64,000 bases of DNA from Bradyrhizobium sp. CCGUVB1N3 (GTDB lineage Bacteria > Pseudomonadota > Alphaproteobacteria > Rhizobiales > Xanthobacteraceae). Of the stretch, positions 8,797 to 18,260 are shown piece by piece. The notes beneath the pieces were generated by a model. It was not told where the DNA came from. It was given only the letters and a program-made list of their open reading frames with translations, and searched no databases. The stretch is taken from positions 2,356,001-2,420,000 of the forward strand of contig NZ_JANADR010000001.1 in NCBI RefSeq assembly GCF_024199925.1, read 5' to 3'. Both the position numbers and the translations under genes were made by a program. Position 1 is the first letter of the stretch. The number at the start of each line of letters is the position of its first letter.

Positions 8797-9732
8797 CTAC
8801 CAACGCCAGTTGATCTCGCTCAGGCGCGGCGGATCGGCGCCAGGGCGGGTGCAGGTGAACCCGGCGCAATTGGCCGCGAAGGACAACGCGCGGCGCAGTT
8901 CGTCGGCGCTGATGTCCTCGAGCTGCTGCCGACGCAGCCGCCCCTGCTTGTGCAGGGCGAACAGCAGCGCCGCCTGAAAGCTGTCGCCGGCGCCGATCGT
9001 GTCCGCGACCGCCACCTTGGGGGCGGCGACCTCGATCTTCCCCGCCGTCTTGTGCCAAGCGACGGCGCCGTCGATGCCGCGGGTGATGACGACGAGGCTC
9101 GGGCCTTGTCCAAGCAGCGCATCGGCCTTCTGCTGGTATGGCTCGTCACCATAGAGATAAGTGAAGTCGACGTCGGACATGCGGACGATATCGGCGTTCG
9201 CCGCGAACTCGCCCATGCGCGCAACGTACGACGGCTTGTCCTTGACGAGGTTGGGCCGGCAGTTCGGATCGAACGAGATCGTCGAGGACGCCCTGGCGTC
9301 TGCGATCAGCGCCTTGGTCTCGGCCGCACCGGTATCGTTGACCAGCGTGGTCGAGCCGATATGCACCGCTTCGATGGTCTCGAACGGAATGGACCCGCGC
9401 CGATAGGTCCAGTTCCGTGTCGCGGTTTCGGCATCGTAGAAGGCGTAATGCGACTCGCCGGCAACGATGCGCACGAAAGCCAGTGTGGTCTGGTGATCGC
9501 TGCGCGTGGCGTACCGCAGCTCGACGTTCGACGCTTCGGCATGAGCCGCGATCATCTGCCCGAACATGTCGGTGGAGAGGCCGCCGACGAAACCGCTCGG
9601 CGCCCCCAACCGCGCCATGCCAATCGCGACGTTGAGACAGGAGCCGCCGACCGCGGGCATCACGGCCTCGCGGCCGTCGGCTGCACGCGTCGGCACGAAA
9701 TCGATCAACGCATCGCCACAACTGAGCAGCAT
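8797..9732 (-). CDS. PfkB-family carbohydrate kinase (fructokinase-like)
   Basis: Ribokinase-fold sugar kinase of about 311 residues. The N-terminal GD(A)L-DFVP motif and GGSCLNVAIGMARLG, and the C-terminal ATP/anion-hole motif DTIGAGDSF with its catalytic aspartate, mark the PfkB family; the closest pattern is fructokinase. It phosphorylates a ketose or similar sugar in the cytoplasm. ATG 9732 overlaps the stop of the FGGY kinase gene by one base (a GTG three bases earlier is the alternative). As the last gene of the polyol operon it is well placed to phosphorylate the ketose (for example fructose) formed by the upstream polyol dehydrogenase. Confidence 0.88.
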   Translation of the reverse strand: MLLSCGDALIDFVPTRAADGREAVMPAVGGSCLNVAIGMARLGAPSGFVGGLSTDMFGQMIAAHAEASNVELRYATRSDHQTTLAFVRIVAGESHYAFYDAETATRNWTYRRGSIPFETIEAVHIGSTTLVNDTGAAETKALIADARASSTISFDPNCRPNLVKDKPSYVARMGEFAANADIVRMSDVDFTYLYGDEPYQQKADALLGQGPSLVVITRGIDGAVAWHKTAGKIEVAAPKVAVADTIGAGDSFQAALLFALHKQGRLRRQQLEDISADELRRALSFAANCAGFTCTRPGADPPRLSEINWRW

Positions 9733-11399
9733 CACTTCAACCCTTGACCAGACAGCGTCAGCTCGAAGCCGGCCATCGCTTCGCGGCTGCCGCGATCGAC
9801 ATCCCGCAGCAGCTTATAAACATCGCGCTTGCGGCTGTGAAACCCGGCCATGCCCGGCGCCGTCGGCTCGCTGAGGCGGCCGAGCGCCGACATCTTGGCC
9901 ATGGTCTCGCCGATCGAGGCAAAGGCGCCGCCGGCGACCGCACCGAGCATCGCGGCACCGAGCAGCACCGGCTCCCTGGTCTGCGGCAGCGCGACGGTCA
10001 GCCCCGTGGTGTCGGCCATGATCTGCCGCACCAGCGGACTGCGGCTCGCCCCACCGCCCATGATCATGATGCTGGAGTGAACGCCGTGCGCGGCAAAGGC
10101 TTCGATCACCTCGGCAAGACCGTAGGCAAGGCCGCAGAGCCCGGCGACGAACACGCGCTCCATCGCACCGATGTCGGTATCGAGGTCGAGGCCGGCGATC
10201 ACCGCGCGCGTATCGGGATCGGCATAGGGCGAGCGGTTGCCGATGAACTCCGGGAGAACGTGGATATCGCGCGCCAGCAGCGCGGCACGGCTCACATCAC
10301 CCGCGCGAGCGATGATGCGCTTTTCCAGGAAGTCGATGATATCAAGCCCGTCCTTGCGCGCGGCCGTGCTCGCCTCGGCATATCCCGCATGCGACCTCAG
10401 AAGGTGGTCGATTGCGGCTCCCGCAGCCGACTGCCCGCCCTCGTTCAACCAGAAATTCGGCACCATGCCGGAGTAATAGGGCCCCCACACGCCGGGGACG
10501 AAGCATGGTTCCGTGGTCGTCGCCATGATGCAGGCGGAGGTCCCCATGATGTAGGCGAGGCGGTCGCAGACGTCGGCGGTGCCGCCCGAGCCATCCCGTC
10601 CGCCGATTGCGCCGACGCCGCCGGCGTGGGCATCGATCAGCGATGCGCCGACCGGCGTGCCCACAGCCAATCCCAGATCAGCCGCCGCCGCGCGCGTCAG
10701 GCCGGAGCCGAGCCGCGTGCCGGGCGCAACGATCTCGGTGCCGATGCGGGCATATTTTTCGGCAACGAGATCCGACAGTCCGATGCGCTGGAAGAACGGC
10801 GCGCTCCAGCCGCCGCCATCATGCGCCAGATAGTTCCATTTGCAGGTCACCGTGCAGGTCGAGCGCTGAAGCGAACCGGTCGCGCGCCAGGTCAGATAGT
10901 CCGCGAGGTCGAAGAAATGGCCAGCGGCATCGAAACTCGGGCGCAAATGCCGCTTCAGCCACAAGAGTTTCGGCATCTCCATCTCGGGCGAGATCGACCC
11001 GCCGACATAGCGCAGCACATCGTCCTGCGTCTCGTTGATCAGACGCGCCTCGGTCGTGGCGCGGTGATCCATCCAGACGATGACGTTGCGCTGGCTGTCG
11101 CCGGAGGCGCTGACCGTGACCGGCTCGCCGTCCTTGCCGAGCACGACCAGCGAGCAGGTGGCATCGAACCCGATGCCTCTCACGGTATCAGGCGCTATCC
11201 CCGCCTCGGCCATGGCCGCGCGGACGGATTTGGAGCAAGCGTCCCAGATGTCCGACGACGACTGCTCGACGATATCGCCGGCCTCATGCCAAATCCTGAT
11301 CGGATGCCGCGCGGTCGCCAGAAGATTCCCGGCCTCGTCAAAAACCCCTGCCCGCGTGCTGGTCGTCCCGACATCGACACCGATATACGCCTGCGGCAT
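9732..11399 (-). CDS. FGGY-family pentulose kinase (D-ribulokinase-like)
   Basis: Two-domain ASKHA-fold kinase of 555 residues, the length of the pentulose/ribitol kinase subgroup and longer than glycerol or xylulose kinases. The N-terminus YIGVDVGTTSTRAGVFD is the phosphate-1 motif; WMDHRA and the C-terminal MGGGASRSPLVRQIMAD (adenosine motif) follow. ATG 11399 has GGGAGCG upstream, and upstream coding potential in the same frame is only a shadow of the dehydrogenase gene. In context (polyol importer plus dehydrogenase) it should phosphorylate a ketopentose such as ribulose or xylulose. The PfkB gene overlaps its end. Confidence 0.88.
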   Translation of the reverse strand: MPQAYIGVDVGTTSTRAGVFDEAGNLLATARHPIRIWHEAGDIVEQSSSDIWDACSKSVRAAMAEAGIAPDTVRGIGFDATCSLVVLGKDGEPVTVSASGDSQRNVIVWMDHRATTEARLINETQDDVLRYVGGSISPEMEMPKLLWLKRHLRPSFDAAGHFFDLADYLTWRATGSLQRSTCTVTCKWNYLAHDGGGWSAPFFQRIGLSDLVAEKYARIGTEIVAPGTRLGSGLTRAAAADLGLAVGTPVGASLIDAHAGGVGAIGGRDGSGGTADVCDRLAYIMGTSACIMATTTEPCFVPGVWGPYYSGMVPNFWLNEGGQSAAGAAIDHLLRSHAGYAEASTAARKDGLDIIDFLEKRIIARAGDVSRAALLARDIHVLPEFIGNRSPYADPDTRAVIAGLDLDTDIGAMERVFVAGLCGLAYGLAEVIEAFAAHGVHSSIMIMGGGASRSPLVRQIMADTTGLTVALPQTREPVLLGAAMLGAVAGGAFASIGETMAKMSALGRLSEPTAPGMAGFHSRKRDVYKLLRDVDRGSREAMAGFELTLSGQGLK

Positions 11400-11428
11400 T
11401 GTCGCTCCCGTCAATTTTGACGAGGAGC

Positions 11429-12202
11429 CTACCAGCAAGTGTAACCGCCATCCACTAGCACGATGCTGCCCGTCATCAGGCTCGCGGCCTCGGAGCTCAG
11501 AAACAGCACGACCGAGGCGATCTCCTCCACCTGCCCCATCCGCGCCATCGGAGTTCCACCGATCCAGGCGTCGTACATTCTGGGATTGCTTTTCACGAAA
11601 GCGTTCAGCGGCGTTTCGATATAGGTCGGCGCCACCGCGTTGACGCGGATGCCCCGCGCGCCCCATTCGGCGGCGAGCGATTTGGTCAAATGATGCACCG
11701 CAGCCTTGGAGGCGTTATAGAAGCTCTGCTCCTGCGGCTTGTTGACGATGAAGCCCGACATCGAGCCGACATTGACGATGGTTCCCGCTTTCGCCTTCAG
11801 CATGTGCTTGCCGAATTCGCGGCAGCACCAGAAGGTCCCATTCAGATTGACGTCGATGACGTTGAGCCAGTGCTCGTCGGTCACGGTCTCCGCCGGGGTC
11901 TCGCTGCGGGCAATGCCGGCATTGTTGACGAGGATATCGACCTTGCCGTGACGGGCGACGAGCTCGTTCGCCACCTCGGCAACGCGCCTGGTATCGGTCA
12001 CATCCATGACGACGGTCTCGGTATCGTAGCCCTTGGCCTTGAGGCCGGCTTGCGCGGCCTGCGCAACCTTGCCGTCACGATCGGCAATGATCACCTTGGC
12101 GCCGGCTTCCGCCAGTGCCTCCGCGCAGGCGAGCCCGATGCCCTGCCCGCCGCCGGTAATGATCGCGCTCTTGCCGTTCAGCTTGAATTTTTCCAGGTAC
12201 AT
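11429..12202 (-). CDS. Short-chain dehydrogenase, probable polyol dehydrogenase
   Basis: NAD(P)-dependent SDR of 257 residues. The cofactor motif TGGGQGIG is at residues 16-23, NNAG at 93-96 and the catalytic S-Y-K set at about S147, Y162 and K166. An aspartate (D41) after the second strand points to NAD rather than NADP. The C-terminus ends VDGGYTCW, a tail that I associate with polyol dehydrogenases such as those for sorbitol, arabinitol or threitol. It lies between the importer ATPase gene and two sugar kinase genes, so oxidation of an imported polyol to a ketose is the natural role. Confidence 0.88.
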   Translation of the reverse strand: MYLEKFKLNGKSAIITGGGQGIGLACAEALAEAGAKVIIADRDGKVAQAAQAGLKAKGYDTETVVMDVTDTRRVAEVANELVARHGKVDILVNNAGIARSETPAETVTDEHWLNVIDVNLNGTFWCCREFGKHMLKAKAGTIVNVGSMSGFIVNKPQEQSFYNASKAAVHHLTKSLAAEWGARGIRVNAVAPTYIETPLNAFVKSNPRMYDAWIGGTPMARMGQVEEIASVVLFLSSEAASLMTGSIVLVDGGYTCW

Positions 12203-12236
12203 GTTGCTTTTTCCCGTTTCTTGTTCGCCCAGCTTG

Positions 12237-13244
12237 TCAGCCCCGGATCGCGTTGCCGCCTTCGTTGAAGCGGTGAATCCGTGCGGGGTCCGGCACCAGA
12301 GATACGCGGTCGCCGGCGCTCAGGCTCAACTCGCCGATATAGCGTGCCGTGAGCATGCCGAGCTGGCCGGCATCGACATAAAGAAAAGTGTCGCTGCCGA
12401 GATGCTCGGCGACCGCAATCGTGCCCGGCCAGCCACCTCCACCATCGCGCTCGATCTTCAAATGCTCGGGCCGCACGCCGATGGTGAACGCGCCGCGCTG
12501 AAGGGCAGACTCGCCGGTGACGAGGTTCATTTTCGGCGAGCCGATGAAGCCCGCGACGAACAGGTTGGCGGGCTTCTCATAGAGCTCGAGCGGTGAGCCA
12601 TATTGCTCGATCTTCCCTCCGTTGAGCACGACGATCTTGTCGGCCATCGTCATGGCCTCGACCTGGTCATGGGTGACGTAGATCGCGGTGGTGCCGAGCT
12701 GCTTCTGAAGCCGCGTCACCTCGATCCGCATCTGCACGCGTAGCGCGGCGTCGAGGTTCGACAGCGGCTCGTCGAACAGGAACGCCTTGGGCTCTCGGAC
12801 GATCGCGCGACCGATCGCAACGCGCTGGCGCTGGCCGCCGGAAAGCTCGCGCGGCTTGCGCTCGAGATAGGGGCTGAGATTGAGCGTCGCGGCCGCCGCC
12901 TCGACCTTGCGGTTGATCTCGTCCTTGGCGAGGCCCGCCATCTTGAGCCCAAAGCCGATATTGCCGCGCACGCTCATATGAGGATAAAGCGCGTAGGACT
13001 GAAACACCATCGACAGACCGCGCTTGGCGGGCGGAACGGCGACGACGTTCTTGCCGTCGATCAGGATCCGTCCATCGGTCACGTCTTCGAGCCCGGCGAT
13101 CAGCCGCAGCAGCGTGGTCTTGCCGCAGCCGGAGGGGCCGACGAACACCACGAAGGAGCCGTCCGCGATGTCGAGATCGGCGCCCTTGATGATGTGGACG
13201 GGCCCGAAAGCTTTCTGAACGCCCTGAAGTGTAATCTGACCCAT
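12237..13244 (-). CDS. smoK: Polyol ABC transporter ATP-binding protein (SmoK/MalK type)
   Basis: ATPase of 335 residues starting [14 protein letters not shown]. Walker [10 protein letters not shown], signature LSGGQRQR, Walker B FLFDEP and the H-loop THDQVEAM are clear, followed by the C-terminal MalK-type regulatory/TOBE domain ([18 protein letters not shown]). The start at 13244 is fixed by homology; a longer open frame upstream is not coding in this frame. The gene follows the two permease genes by 14 bases and is followed by the dehydrogenase. SmoK relatives drive sorbitol/mannitol uptake in alphaproteobacteria; the exact polyol is inferred only from context. Confidence 0.9.
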   Translation of the reverse strand: MGQITLQGVQKAFGPVHIIKGADLDIADGSFVVFVGPSGCGKTTLLRLIAGLEDVTDGRILIDGKNVVAVPPAKRGLSMVFQSYALYPHMSVRGNIGFGLKMAGLAKDEINRKVEAAAATLNLSPYLERKPRELSGGQRQRVAIGRAIVREPKAFLFDEPLSNLDAALRVQMRIEVTRLQKQLGTTAIYVTHDQVEAMTMADKIVVLNGGKIEQYGSPLELYEKPANLFVAGFIGSPKMNLVTGESALQRGAFTIGVRPEHLKIERDGGGGWPGTIAVAEHLGSDTFLYVDAGQLGMLTARYIGELSLSAGDRVSLVPDPARIHRFNEGGNAIRG

Positions 13245-13258
13245 GACAGCGCCTTTTG

Positions 13259-14089
13259 TTACTTGACCGCGCCAAAGGTGAGCCCGCGGACGAGCTGCTT
13301 CTGGCTGAACCAACCGAGGACGAGAATGGGCGCGATCGCCAGCGTGGAAGCCGCCGACAATTTGGCCCAGAAGAGTCCTTCCGGACTCGAATAGGAGGCG
13401 ATGAACACCGTCAGCGGAGCGGCCTCCAAAGTAGACAGATTGAGCGTCCAGAATGCCTCGTTCCAGGCAAGGATGAAGTTGAGCAGCATGGTCGACGCCA
13501 GGCCAGGGATCGCCATCGGCGTCAGCACATAGACAAGCTCGCGGCCGACCGTTGCGCCGTCCATCCGCGCGGCTTCCAGGATGTCGCGCGGAATCTCCTT
13601 GAAATAGGTGAAGAGCATCCAGATCACGATCGGCAGATTGCCGAGGCAGAGGATGAAGACGAGGCCGATGCGGGAGTCGAGCAGACCGAAGGTCTTGTAG
13701 ATCAGGTAGATCGGCACGAGCACGCCGACCGGCGGCATCATCTTGGTCGAGAGCATCCAGAGCAGGATGTCCTTGGTGCGCTTGGTCGGCGAGAACGCCA
13801 TCGACCAGGCCGCGGGGATCGCGATCAGGAGTGCAATCAGCGTCGAGCCACCGGCGATGATGATCGAGTTCAGCGCGTGGTGAATGTAGTCGCTGCGCTC
13901 CTGCACGGTCACGTAGTTTTCCAGGGTCCAGTGGAAGAACAGGAAGGACGGCGGAATGGCGAAGGCCTCGAGCTCGGTCTTGAAGCTCGCCAGGATCATC
14001 CAGAGGATCGGGAAGAAGATGAGAAAGCCGCACAGCCAGGCTGCTGCCGTCGAGACCGCCACCTGCCGTGTCGTTGCCATCCGCGCCAT
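13259..14089 (-). CDS. smoG: Polyol ABC transporter permease (SmoG/MalG type)
   Basis: Inner-membrane permease of 276 residues with six predicted helices. The first helix is at about 14-36 and the EAA loop [17 protein letters not shown]...PMAIPG sits in the expected place near residue 190. The start at 14089 gives MARMATTR; a second ATG nine bases later is possible. It begins three bases after the stop of the partner permease gene, so the two are surely co-translated. Confidence 0.9.
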   Translation of the reverse strand: MARMATTRQVAVSTAAAWLCGFLIFFPILWMILASFKTELEAFAIPPSFLFFHWTLENYVTVQERSDYIHHALNSIIIAGGSTLIALLIAIPAAWSMAFSPTKRTKDILLWMLSTKMMPPVGVLVPIYLIYKTFGLLDSRIGLVFILCLGNLPIVIWMLFTYFKEIPRDILEAARMDGATVGRELVYVLTPMAIPGLASTMLLNFILAWNEAFWTLNLSTLEAAPLTVFIASYSSPEGLFWAKLSAASTLAIAPILVLGWFSQKQLVRGLTFGAVK

Positions 14090-14092
14090 GTC

Positions 14093-14965
14093 TCATGCCT
14101 CCAGGTTGCGGCCGACGATGCGGACGAGGAAGAAGGCGACGATGTTGGCGATCACCACCGCGACCAGACCGCCGGCCGACGCGCTGCCCACGTCGAACTG
14201 GATCAGCGCCTGCGAATAGATCAGGAAGGCGATGTTGGTGGTCTGCAGGCCCGGACCGCCGCCCGTGGTGACGAAGATCTCCGCGAACACCGTCAGCAAG
14301 AAGATGGTCTCGATCAGGATCACCACGGTGATGGGGCGCGCCAGATGCGGCAGCGTGATGTAGATGAAGGTCGAGACTCCGCTCGCGCCGTCCATCTCGG
14401 CGGCCTCCTTCTGCTCCTCGTCGAGCGATTGCAGCGCGGTCAGGAGGATGAGGGTCGCAAAGGGCAGCCATTGCCAGGCCACGATCAGGATGATCGCGAA
14501 CATCGGCACGTCGTTGAACCAGTCGATCGGCGTCAGACCGAAGCGCGTGGTGATCCAGGCGAACAGGCCGGAGACCGGATGCATCAACAGGTTCTTCCAG
14601 ACCAGCGCGCTCACCGTCGGCATGACGAAGAACGGCGCGATCACCATCAGCCGCACGAAGTTGCGGCCGATCACGGGTTGATCGAGCAGCATCGCCAGCG
14701 GAATACCGAGCAGGATCGTCAGCGCCAGCACCGAGCCGACCAAGACCAGCGTGTTCTTGAGCGAGGCCAGGAAGGCGGGGTCGGTGAGGAAATAGCGAAA
14801 ATTCTCAAGCCCGACGAATCGCTCGGAGCCAGGATCGAGCAGGCTGTAATGCAGCGTCGAGAAATAGAGCGTCAGCGCGAGCGGGACGATCATCCAGATG
14901 AACAGCAGGCCGACGGCCGGGGTCAGGAGCGACCGCGCAAGAAATTGCGTCTGCTTGGTTGCCAT
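14093..14965 (-). CDS. smoF: Polyol ABC transporter permease (SmoF/MalF type)
   Basis: Permease of 290 residues with an N-terminal helix (about 14-36) and the EAA loop [22 protein letters not shown] near residue 185. It forms the heterodimeric channel with the downstream SmoG-like protein. A 115-base gap carrying a stem-loop separates it from the substrate-binding protein gene, the usual layout when the binding protein is made in excess. Confidence 0.9.
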   Translation of the reverse strand: MATKQTQFLARSLLTPAVGLLFIWMIVPLALTLYFSTLHYSLLDPGSERFVGLENFRYFLTDPAFLASLKNTLVLVGSVLALTILLGIPLAMLLDQPVIGRNFVRLMVIAPFFVMPTVSALVWKNLLMHPVSGLFAWITTRFGLTPIDWFNDVPMFAIILIVAWQWLPFATLILLTALQSLDEEQKEAAEMDGASGVSTFIYITLPHLARPITVVILIETIFLLTVFAEIFVTTGGGPGLQTTNIAFLIYSQALIQFDVGSASAGGLVAVVIANIVAFFLVRIVGRNLEA

Positions 14966-14991
14966 CCTCGCTCTCCGTTGGCGGAAATAAG

Positions 14992-15023
14992 GCGACCATC
15001 CATCCGCTTCGGTGGATGGTCGC
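14992..15023. terminator. 11-bp stem-loop between binding-protein and permease genes
   Basis: GCGACCATCCA and TGGATGGTCGC form a perfect stem around a 10-base loop in the 115-base gap between the binding-protein and SmoF-like genes. In the transcribed (minus) direction it is followed by CTTATTT, a weak T-rich tail. It probably attenuates read-through and protects the upstream message, giving more binding protein than permease. Confidence 0.65.
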
Positions 15024-15080
15024 TAGTTTGAGCTCACAGGAGGAAGAGCTCGGGTACGTCCTTACGTCTCGGATACGCTG

Positions 15081-16394
15081 TTACTTGATGTAGCCGGCGC
15101 GCTTCATCTCGCGCTCGGTCGAGGATTGCGCAGCCGCTAGTGCGGCGTCGACGGTCGTCGATCCCGCGAGCGCAGCCGAGAACTGCTGACCGACGGCGGT
15201 GCCGATGCCCTGGAATTCAGGGATCGCCGCGTATTGCACGCCGACGTAGGGCACGGGCTTCACCGTCGGCTTGTTCGGATCGGCGGAGTCGATCGAGGCC
15301 AGCGTTGGCTTCGCGAAGGGCGCGAGCTTGAGGTACTCCTCGTTCTGATAGAGCGAGGTCCGCGTGCCCGGCGGCACGCTGGCCCAGCCTTCCTTCGAGG
15401 CCACGAGCTTGGTGTAGTCCTTGCTCGTCGCCCAGGCGATGAACTTCTCGGCGGCTTCCGTCTTCTTCGAGCCGGCCGGGATCGCCAGACTCCAGGCCCA
15501 CAGCCAGTTCGCGTTCTTGCCGAGCCCGGTGTTCGGCGCGAGCGCGAAGCCGACCTTGTCGGCGACCTTGGAGTCCTTCGGATTAGTCACCATCGACGCC
15601 GCGACCGTCGCATCGATCCATATCGCGCATTTGCCGGCGTTGAATAGTGCGAGGTTCTCGTTGAAGCCGTTTGAGCTCGCGCCGGGAGGTCCGGCGTCCT
15701 TCATCAGATTGACGTAGGTCGTGAGCGTCGTCTTCCATTCCGGCGAGTTGAACTGCGGCTCCCACTTCTCATCGAACCAACGCGCGCCGTAGGAGTTCGA
15801 CATGGCGGTCAGAAACGCCATGTTCTCGCCCCAGCCGGCCTTGCCGCGCAGGCAGATGCCGTAGACGCCGGCGCTCTTGTCGGTGACCTTCTTAGCGGCA
15901 TCGATCACGAAATCCCACGTCGGCTTTTCCGGCATCTTCAGGCCGGCCTTCTCGAACAGGTCGGTGCGATACATCACCATCGAGCTCTCGCCGTAGAACG
16001 GTGCGGCATAGAGCTTGCCGTCGACAGAGACCGCATCCCTGATCTTCGGTAGCAGGTCGGCCACGTCGTAGTCAGCGCCGAGATTGGCGAGCGGCACCAG
16101 CCAGCCCTTCTTGGCCCAGATCGGGACCTCGTAGGTGCCGATGGTGAGGACGTCGAACTGACCGCCCTTGGTGGCGATGTCGGTGGTGACGCGCTGGCGC
16201 AGCACGTTCTCCTCCAGCGTGACCCACTTCACGGTGATGTCGGGGTTCTTCGCGGTGAACTCGCTCGTCAGCCCCTGCATCCGGATCATGTCACTGTTGT
16301 TGACGGTGGCGATCGTCAGGGTCGTTTCGGCCATCGAGGGAACGGAAAACAGCAGTGCAGACACGCCGCAGACGGCGCCTAGGACTTTTTTCAC
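15081..16394 (-). CDS. smoE: Polyol ABC transporter substrate-binding protein (SmoE type)
   Basis: Family 1 extracellular solute-binding protein of 437 residues. The start is the GTG at 16394, four bases after a strong AGGGAGGT site; it yields the signal peptide MKKVLGAVCGVSALLFSVPSMA, cleaved before ETTLTIATV. An ATG further upstream would place a charged extension before the signal peptide and lies across the operator. The C-terminal part shows the family pattern, including the ANWLWAWSLAIP strand. It is the first gene of the importer and catabolic series and lies directly downstream of a long palindromic operator. Confidence 0.92.
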   Translation of the reverse strand: MKKVLGAVCGVSALLFSVPSMAETTLTIATVNNSDMIRMQGLTSEFTAKNPDITVKWVTLEENVLRQRVTTDIATKGGQFDVLTIGTYEVPIWAKKGWLVPLANLGADYDVADLLPKIRDAVSVDGKLYAAPFYGESSMVMYRTDLFEKAGLKMPEKPTWDFVIDAAKKVTDKSAGVYGICLRGKAGWGENMAFLTAMSNSYGARWFDEKWEPQFNSPEWKTTLTTYVNLMKDAGPPGASSNGFNENLALFNAGKCAIWIDATVAASMVTNPKDSKVADKVGFALAPNTGLGKNANWLWAWSLAIPAGSKKTEAAEKFIAWATSKDYTKLVASKEGWASVPPGTRTSLYQNEEYLKLAPFAKPTLASIDSADPNKPTVKPVPYVGVQYAAIPEFQGIGTAVGQQFSAALAGSTTVDAALAAAQSSTEREMKRAGYIK

Positions 16395-16417
16395 GGTGAC
16401 CTCCCTAAACTCGCGTT

Positions 16418-16452
16418 TTGAGCATATGCCCACGCGTTGGGCGTATGTTCAA
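16418..16452. promoter_or_regulatory. Palindromic operator upstream of the SmoE-like gene, probable SorC-regulator site
   Basis: Two 15-base arms (TTGAGCATATGCCCA and TGGGCGTATGTTCAA) match as inverted repeats at 13 of 15 positions around a CGCGT centre. The site ends 24 bases before the GTG start and lies in the gap downstream of the SorC-type regulator gene. A related half-site occurs upstream of the HAD-regulator pair at 18191-18218, which supports a shared regulator. Confidence 0.75.
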
Positions 16453-16558
16453 CCCAAGGCCGGAGCTTTGTCAAGCAGGCGCGCGCGCCCTCCCCTCAAT
16501 TCAGGGTGGTGCAGTGCAAGAAAGATCCGTGGAAATGCGCCGCGACGCCGGGGGGAGT

Positions 16559-17509
16559 TCAGCGATCGAGGATCGCGCGCGCGGTTGCTTCGTCGGTGAT
16601 CAAGCCGTTGATCAGGCGGCCATTCAGCGCGGCCGCGATCGCAGACACCTTAGCCGCACCGACCGCCGCCCCGATCGTCGTGGTCTTGACCGGCACCTCG
16701 GGCGGGATGCTGGTGAGGCGCTTGTTGGTGCCGCCCTTGAGCAGGCGTCCCTTGGCATCATAGGCCCAGCCGGTGATCTCACCGATGGCGCCCAGCCGCA
16801 TCATCTCGAACAGTTCGTCGCGGGTGACGAAGCCGTCGACGTGGACCTGCGCCTTCTGGTCCATCTGGCCGATGCCGACGAGCCTCAAGTCGGCTTTGGT
16901 CGCGATCGCCTTCACCTTCGCGATCGGCTCGATCCGGCCCATCTTGTTGCGCTCGTCCTCCGAGGACATCAGGAACGGCAGCGGCATCGGATAGTGCCGC
17001 GCGCCGGTGCGGTCGGCGAGCCGGCCGACGGTGTCATAGAAGCTCGCCGAGCCGTCCGCGGAGATGTTGCCGACCAGAGAGACGATCTGGTGATTCGGCC
17101 GCTCGATCGGGGTGACGCGCTCGACCGCCGCGCGCACCGCGCGCCCGGTCCCGAGCGCGACGATGACGGGCGTTTCGGAGCGCAGGGTCGAGTCCAGGAG
17201 GTTGGCGCAGCGCTCGGCAATCCCAGCGGTCGCCTGCGGCGCTGCGGGATCGGTCGGCACCACCTCGCAATGGGCGAGCTCGAAACGCTCCTTCAGCCGC
17301 GAGGCCAATTCCATGCAGGCGGCGATGGGATGTTCGAGCCGGAACGTGATCAGGCGCTCGGCAAGGCACAGCGAGACCAGCCGCTGCGCCGAGGCACGCG
17401 AGACCTGGAGCATCTTGGCGATCTCGTCCTGCGTGTGCCCGGCAATGAAGTAGAGCCAGCCGGCGCGCGCGGCATCGTCGAGCCTTGATTTCTCGTTCTC
17501 CACCGCCAT
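16559..17509 (-). CDS. SorC-family sugar-responsive transcriptional regulator
   Basis: DNA-binding regulator of 316 residues. The N-terminal helix-turn-helix (about 15-55: GHTQDEIAKMLQVSRASAQRLV) is followed by a sugar-phosphate-sensing domain of the DeoR/SorC C-terminal type (VALGTGRAVRAAVE, GHQIVSLVGN-like strand, VGIG). ATG 17509 starts 8 bases after the stop of the HAD gene; the longer open frame upstream is a shadow of that gene. It most likely controls the polyol genes and its own operon through the palindromes at 16418-16452 and 18191-18218, with a phosphorylated sugar from the pathway as inducer. Confidence 0.88.
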   Translation of the reverse strand: MAVENEKSRLDDAARAGWLYFIAGHTQDEIAKMLQVSRASAQRLVSLCLAERLITFRLEHPIAACMELASRLKERFELAHCEVVPTDPAAPQATAGIAERCANLLDSTLRSETPVIVALGTGRAVRAAVERVTPIERPNHQIVSLVGNISADGSASFYDTVGRLADRTGARHYPMPLPFLMSSEDERNKMGRIEPIAKVKAIATKADLRLVGIGQMDQKAQVHVDGFVTRDELFEMMRLGAIGEITGWAYDAKGRLLKGGTNKRLTSIPPEVPVKTTTIGAAVGAAKVSAIAAALNGRLINGLITDEATARAILDR

Positions 17510-17517
17510 GGCCGGCG

Positions 17518-18183
17518 TCACGCGTCCTTCCAGAAATCGCCCATTTGCGCGAAGACCCGATCGGCTCCGGCGGCGGTCAATATAGCGCGGCCGTCGCGGG
17601 CGCGATAATGGCTGCCGCCGACAAATCCCCAGACCGTCATGCCGGCAGCCTTGGCCGCCTGCACGCCGCTGACGCTGTCCTCGATCACCAGCGCGCGCGC
17701 TGGATCGGTGCGCATCTTCTCCGCGGCATAGAGGAAGAGGTCGGGCGCCGGCTTGCCGCGTCTCACCATCTGCGCCGTGTAGAGCCGGTCGCCGAAATGC
17801 GGCTTGAGGCCGGTGACATCGAGCGAAAGCGAGACGCGATCGAGGTCGCTCGACGAGGCGACGCAAAACGGCCTGTTCAACTCCGATACCACCGCGCCGA
17901 TCCCGGGGATCGGCTGGAGTGCACCCGCGAAGGTGCTCAGCACCTTCGACTTGAAGCGAGGCAAGAAGCCATCCGGCACGACCTGCCCGAGATCGCGGTA
18001 ATGCTGCTCGATCGCCTTCGTGCTACGTCCGAGGAACAGCTCGAGTGCCTGCTGCTCGCTGAGCGCGATGCCGAATTCGGACAGCACCTCGGAGAGGCAG
18101 CGGCAACTCAAGAGCTCGCTGTCCACGAGCACGCCATCGCAGTCGAAAATGATCAGGTCTGGCTTTGAGCGGCCGTTCTCCAT
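17518..18183 (-). CDS. HAD-superfamily sugar phosphatase
   Basis: HAD hydrolase of 221 residues. Motif I is DCDGVLVDSE (nucleophile D14, acid/base D16); motif II is the ASSS strand, motif III the lysine in GKPAPDLF and motif IV VIEDS. The alpha-helical cap after motif I makes it the beta-phosphoglucomutase/small-sugar-phosphatase subtype. It is the first gene before the SorC-type regulator and belongs to the polyol region, so dephosphorylation of a toxic or overflow sugar phosphate is likely. An operator-like palindrome overlaps the few bases upstream of the start, so the ribosome site is weak. Confidence 0.87.
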   Translation of the reverse strand: MENGRSKPDLIIFDCDGVLVDSELLSCRCLSEVLSEFGIALSEQQALELFLGRSTKAIEQHYRDLGQVVPDGFLPRFKSKVLSTFAGALQPIPGIGAVVSELNRPFCVASSSDLDRVSLSLDVTGLKPHFGDRLYTAQMVRRGKPAPDLFLYAAEKMRTDPARALVIEDSVSGVQAAKAAGMTVWGFVGGSHYRARDGRAILTAAGADRVFAQMGDFWKDA

Positions 18184-18190
18184 CCAGCCA

Positions 18191-18218
18191 TTCGATCATA
18201 TACCCATGCTATGAGCAA
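18191..18218. promoter_or_regulatory. Second operator-like palindrome upstream of the HAD/SorC pair
   Basis: TTCGATCATATACCC with TATGAGCAA after a short centre resembles the 16418-16452 operator (TTGAGCATATGCCC ... GTATGTTCAA). The left arm is the better match; the right arm is shorter and the centre is smaller. It begins 8 bases upstream of the HAD start, so binding would block initiation, giving autoregulation of the regulator operon. Confidence 0.55.
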
Positions 18219-18260
18219 TAGCTCAGCCGGGAACACGCCGTCGCGAGCTTATCCGCGCCC

